This document shows, in pieces, positions 62,392 through 64,000 of a stretch of 64,000 nucleotides of DNA (positions within the stretch are counted from its first letter, which is position 1; each line of letters starts with the position of its first letter). The stretch is from contig FN649737.1 in the NCBI GenBank assembly GCA_000310025.1, forward strand, positions 3,132,504 through 3,196,503, read 5' to 3'. The stretch comes from Ectocarpus siliculosus (Eukaryota > Sar > Phaeophyceae > Ectocarpales > Ectocarpaceae). The position numbers and the translations under genes were made by a program. Under the pieces are notes generated by a model. The model ran no database searches. It worked only from the letters and a program-made list of their open reading frames with translations, and had not been told where the DNA came from.

Positions 62392-62685
62392 CTTCGGTTC
62401 GCATGTGAAGTACGTCTTCCCTTCGACGGTTCCGTTGCAGTTGCCGACCGCCTCGTCTAGGTCGACCCCTACATGCTCTCCAGGGGCGAAGTGCACCTCT
62501 CCTGCGTAGGCGACTCGCTGGGCGGTAGTTCGGAACGCGAGAGTGACGGCGAGTTGGCTATGGGCCCCTCTCGGAGGGGGGGAAACAAAACAAGGCATCG
62601 TCGCGTCGAATGGTGTTCTCAGCGATGCCTGTGGGTTGCTCCCAGTGGCTGGTTGCAGGATGGATAGCGATAGGTTGGCTTTCAT
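62392..62685 (-). CDS. CAP-Gly domain exon, partial gene
   Basis: Minus-strand frame from ATG 62685 (or ATG 62598) to a donor CCGAAG|GTGAGG at 62392/62391. Residues 57-98 match a CAP-Gly domain: RVAYAGEVHFAPGEHVGVDL, then DEAV, then NGTVEGKTYFTCEPK. CAP-Gly domains bind the C-terminal EEY/F of alpha-tubulin and EB proteins, as in CLIP-170, dynactin p150 and tubulin chaperones. The hallmark GKNDG reads GNCNG here, so binding may be altered. The C-terminal part of the domain and the rest of the protein are not found. It could be the first exon of a separate gene or, less likely, a distant 5' exon of the phosphatase; phases argue against the latter. Confidence 0.6.
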
Positions 62686-62989
62686 TCATCGCACCATCGT
62701 CGTATAGTTTACATCTATCCAACCAACACGGAGGTTGTGTTGGGAGTACTTGCTGTACAAAACTGCAGGGTTTGACGGGGTATTGGGAATAGCCCAGTCT
62801 GTAACCGTCAGATGAAGTCAGCTTGGGCGTCTGTATTTAGATAATGATTCACTCTGTGTTTCTCTACCCAAGCCTCCACACACGCCAACCACAGCGTACA
62901 GCAGCCGGTTTTGAGCCTCGCGTGGTAGGGAAACAACGTCGAGTCATGGCGTCGCCCAGCGCCACCATCTCCAGCGAGGGTATGCGCCG
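62686..62989. other. Short stretch with no gene recognised
   Basis: Lies between the CAP-Gly exon and the copia fossil. It may hold the CAP-Gly gene's promoter. No LTR boundary could be recognised by eye. Confidence 0.3.
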
Positions 62990-64000
62990 TTTGACGGCAT
63001 TATGGCGCATTTCCCCGGCTGGCTGTCACTATTTCGCTCCCTGGTGCACGAAGCCGGGTTGGGAAAGGTCATGTCTGGCGACGAGACTGCACCAGCTGCA
63101 CTTGGCGCCGATGCTACTACATCCGAGGTCGCGGCGCAGAAGAAGATGGTCGACAAGTTCAACAAGAAGAACGGCAAGCTTTACACTCGTCTGCTGCTGG
63201 CGACATCGGATTGCGCCAACGGATACGCTAGCACAGCGTCCCAGGTTGTGCAAACTTATGGGCCGATTTTGACTGCGGAATTCGGCAGCGCCAGTGGCGT
63301 CTATGGAATATGTCCATCTCCTGGTTGCTATCACTGCTCATCACCGTCTAGTTCTCAAGCAAGCCGACATCAAGACGGCTTTCCTCCATGCCAGAATCCC
63401 CGAAGATACGGAACCCATCTACGTGATACCTCCGAAGGGGTTCGAGTGTTCGTCGGAACAAGCTAGACAGGTCTGGCAACTCAAGGCATGGCTTTACGGT
63501 CTGCGTCTCTCCCCGAAGGGATGTAATGAGACATTTCACGTGTATCTGCTGGAGAATGGATCCATGCCTGTACATCTTGAACGCGGGCGAAGTAATTCTC
63601 CTAGTTTACGTGGACGACATCCTGTTCAGAACCGACGAGAATCAAATGTCGACGATCATCGAACAGCTGAAGGAGCGCTTTGATATGGTGGACATCGTTG
63701 ACGCGAGGATTATCCTAGGAATGATCGTTGATCGCAAAGTTGGCGCAGGAACGATTCTCTTGACGCAGGAGGTGTAACCCAAGGCAGGATGAGTTTGGAA
63801 TGGGCGACTGGCACCCGAGGAAGATTCCTGCTGAGGTTCAGCCGATCACTGTGGTGGAGGAAAGAGCCTTTGTCGCCAGAGGACACCAAGATGTTCAGGT
63901 CTGCCACGGGTTCGGCCCTTACCTGTGCAGGGGATCGAGGCCGGATATCGCTCACGCGGTGTTGGTACTTACCACGAGCATGGCTACACCAAGCCCGAAG
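62990..64000 (+). mobile_element. Broken Ty1/copia LTR-retrotransposon fossil, cut by the window edge
   Basis: Two parts are recognisable: a copia gag-like segment (around 63.0-63.3 kb) and a reverse-transcriptase segment of the RVT_2 type (around 63.3-63.8 kb, with KQADIKTAFLHA and YVDDIL-like motifs). The element is broken in several places and internally incomplete. No LTR is seen in the window and the 3' part runs off the right edge. The surviving protein similarity suggests moderate rather than great age. Confidence 0.8.

Overview
This window looks like nuclear DNA from a brown alga or a close stramenopile relative, most like Ectocarpus. Genes are split into many short exons with introns of a few hundred bases or more. 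Trinucleotide repeats are abundant and Gly/Gln/Asn-rich inserts are common. A plastid protease carries a bipartite (signal plus transit) presequence, as expected for a secondary red-derived plastid. There are no operons or bacterial features. Two 100-base assembly gaps (30026-30125 and 42416-42515) lie inside introns.

Layout. 0-3.7 kb: mostly unassigned, with two weak exon candidates. 3.8-10.1 kb (+): an 8-exon DEG1-type thylakoid-lumen protease. 10.1-14.4 kb: repeats, a MITE-like element and unplaced exon-like pieces. 14.4-20.2 kb (+): a 5-exon NUFIP1-like zinc-finger protein whose last intron holds a large inverted repeat. 20.3-25.3 kb: a second MITE-like copy and weak minus-strand exons that may extend the next gene. 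25.3-32.4 kb (-): a six-blade kelch protein. 34.0-43.9 kb (+): a 10-exon secreted JmjC/cupin_8 oxygenase whose 4.4 kb first intron is packed with repeats. 43.9-48.5 kb: no gene seen. 48.5-61.1 kb (-): a 21-exon PPEF/RdgC-type protein phosphatase with an EF-hand tail. 62.4-62.7 kb (-): a CAP-Gly exon. 63-64 kb: a broken Ty1/copia fossil running off the right edge.

Exon models were built by hand, by requiring the family alignment to stay continuous and intron phase to match. Four genes close cleanly: DEG1 487 aa, NUFIP-like 824 aa, JmjC 451 aa and phosphatase 902 aa. The genes are not functionally linked in any obvious way; this is an ordinary mixed nuclear neighbourhood.

The most interesting observation is that five introns in three genes appear to start with GC instead of GT. 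Each is forced by phase and, in most cases, by homology. Also notable are two large inverted repeats inside introns, a three-copy MITE-like family with internal 61-bp tandem units, and a dispersed repeat whose poly-C end seems to serve as a polypyrimidine tract. I found no clear sign of a wholly new multi-gene system.
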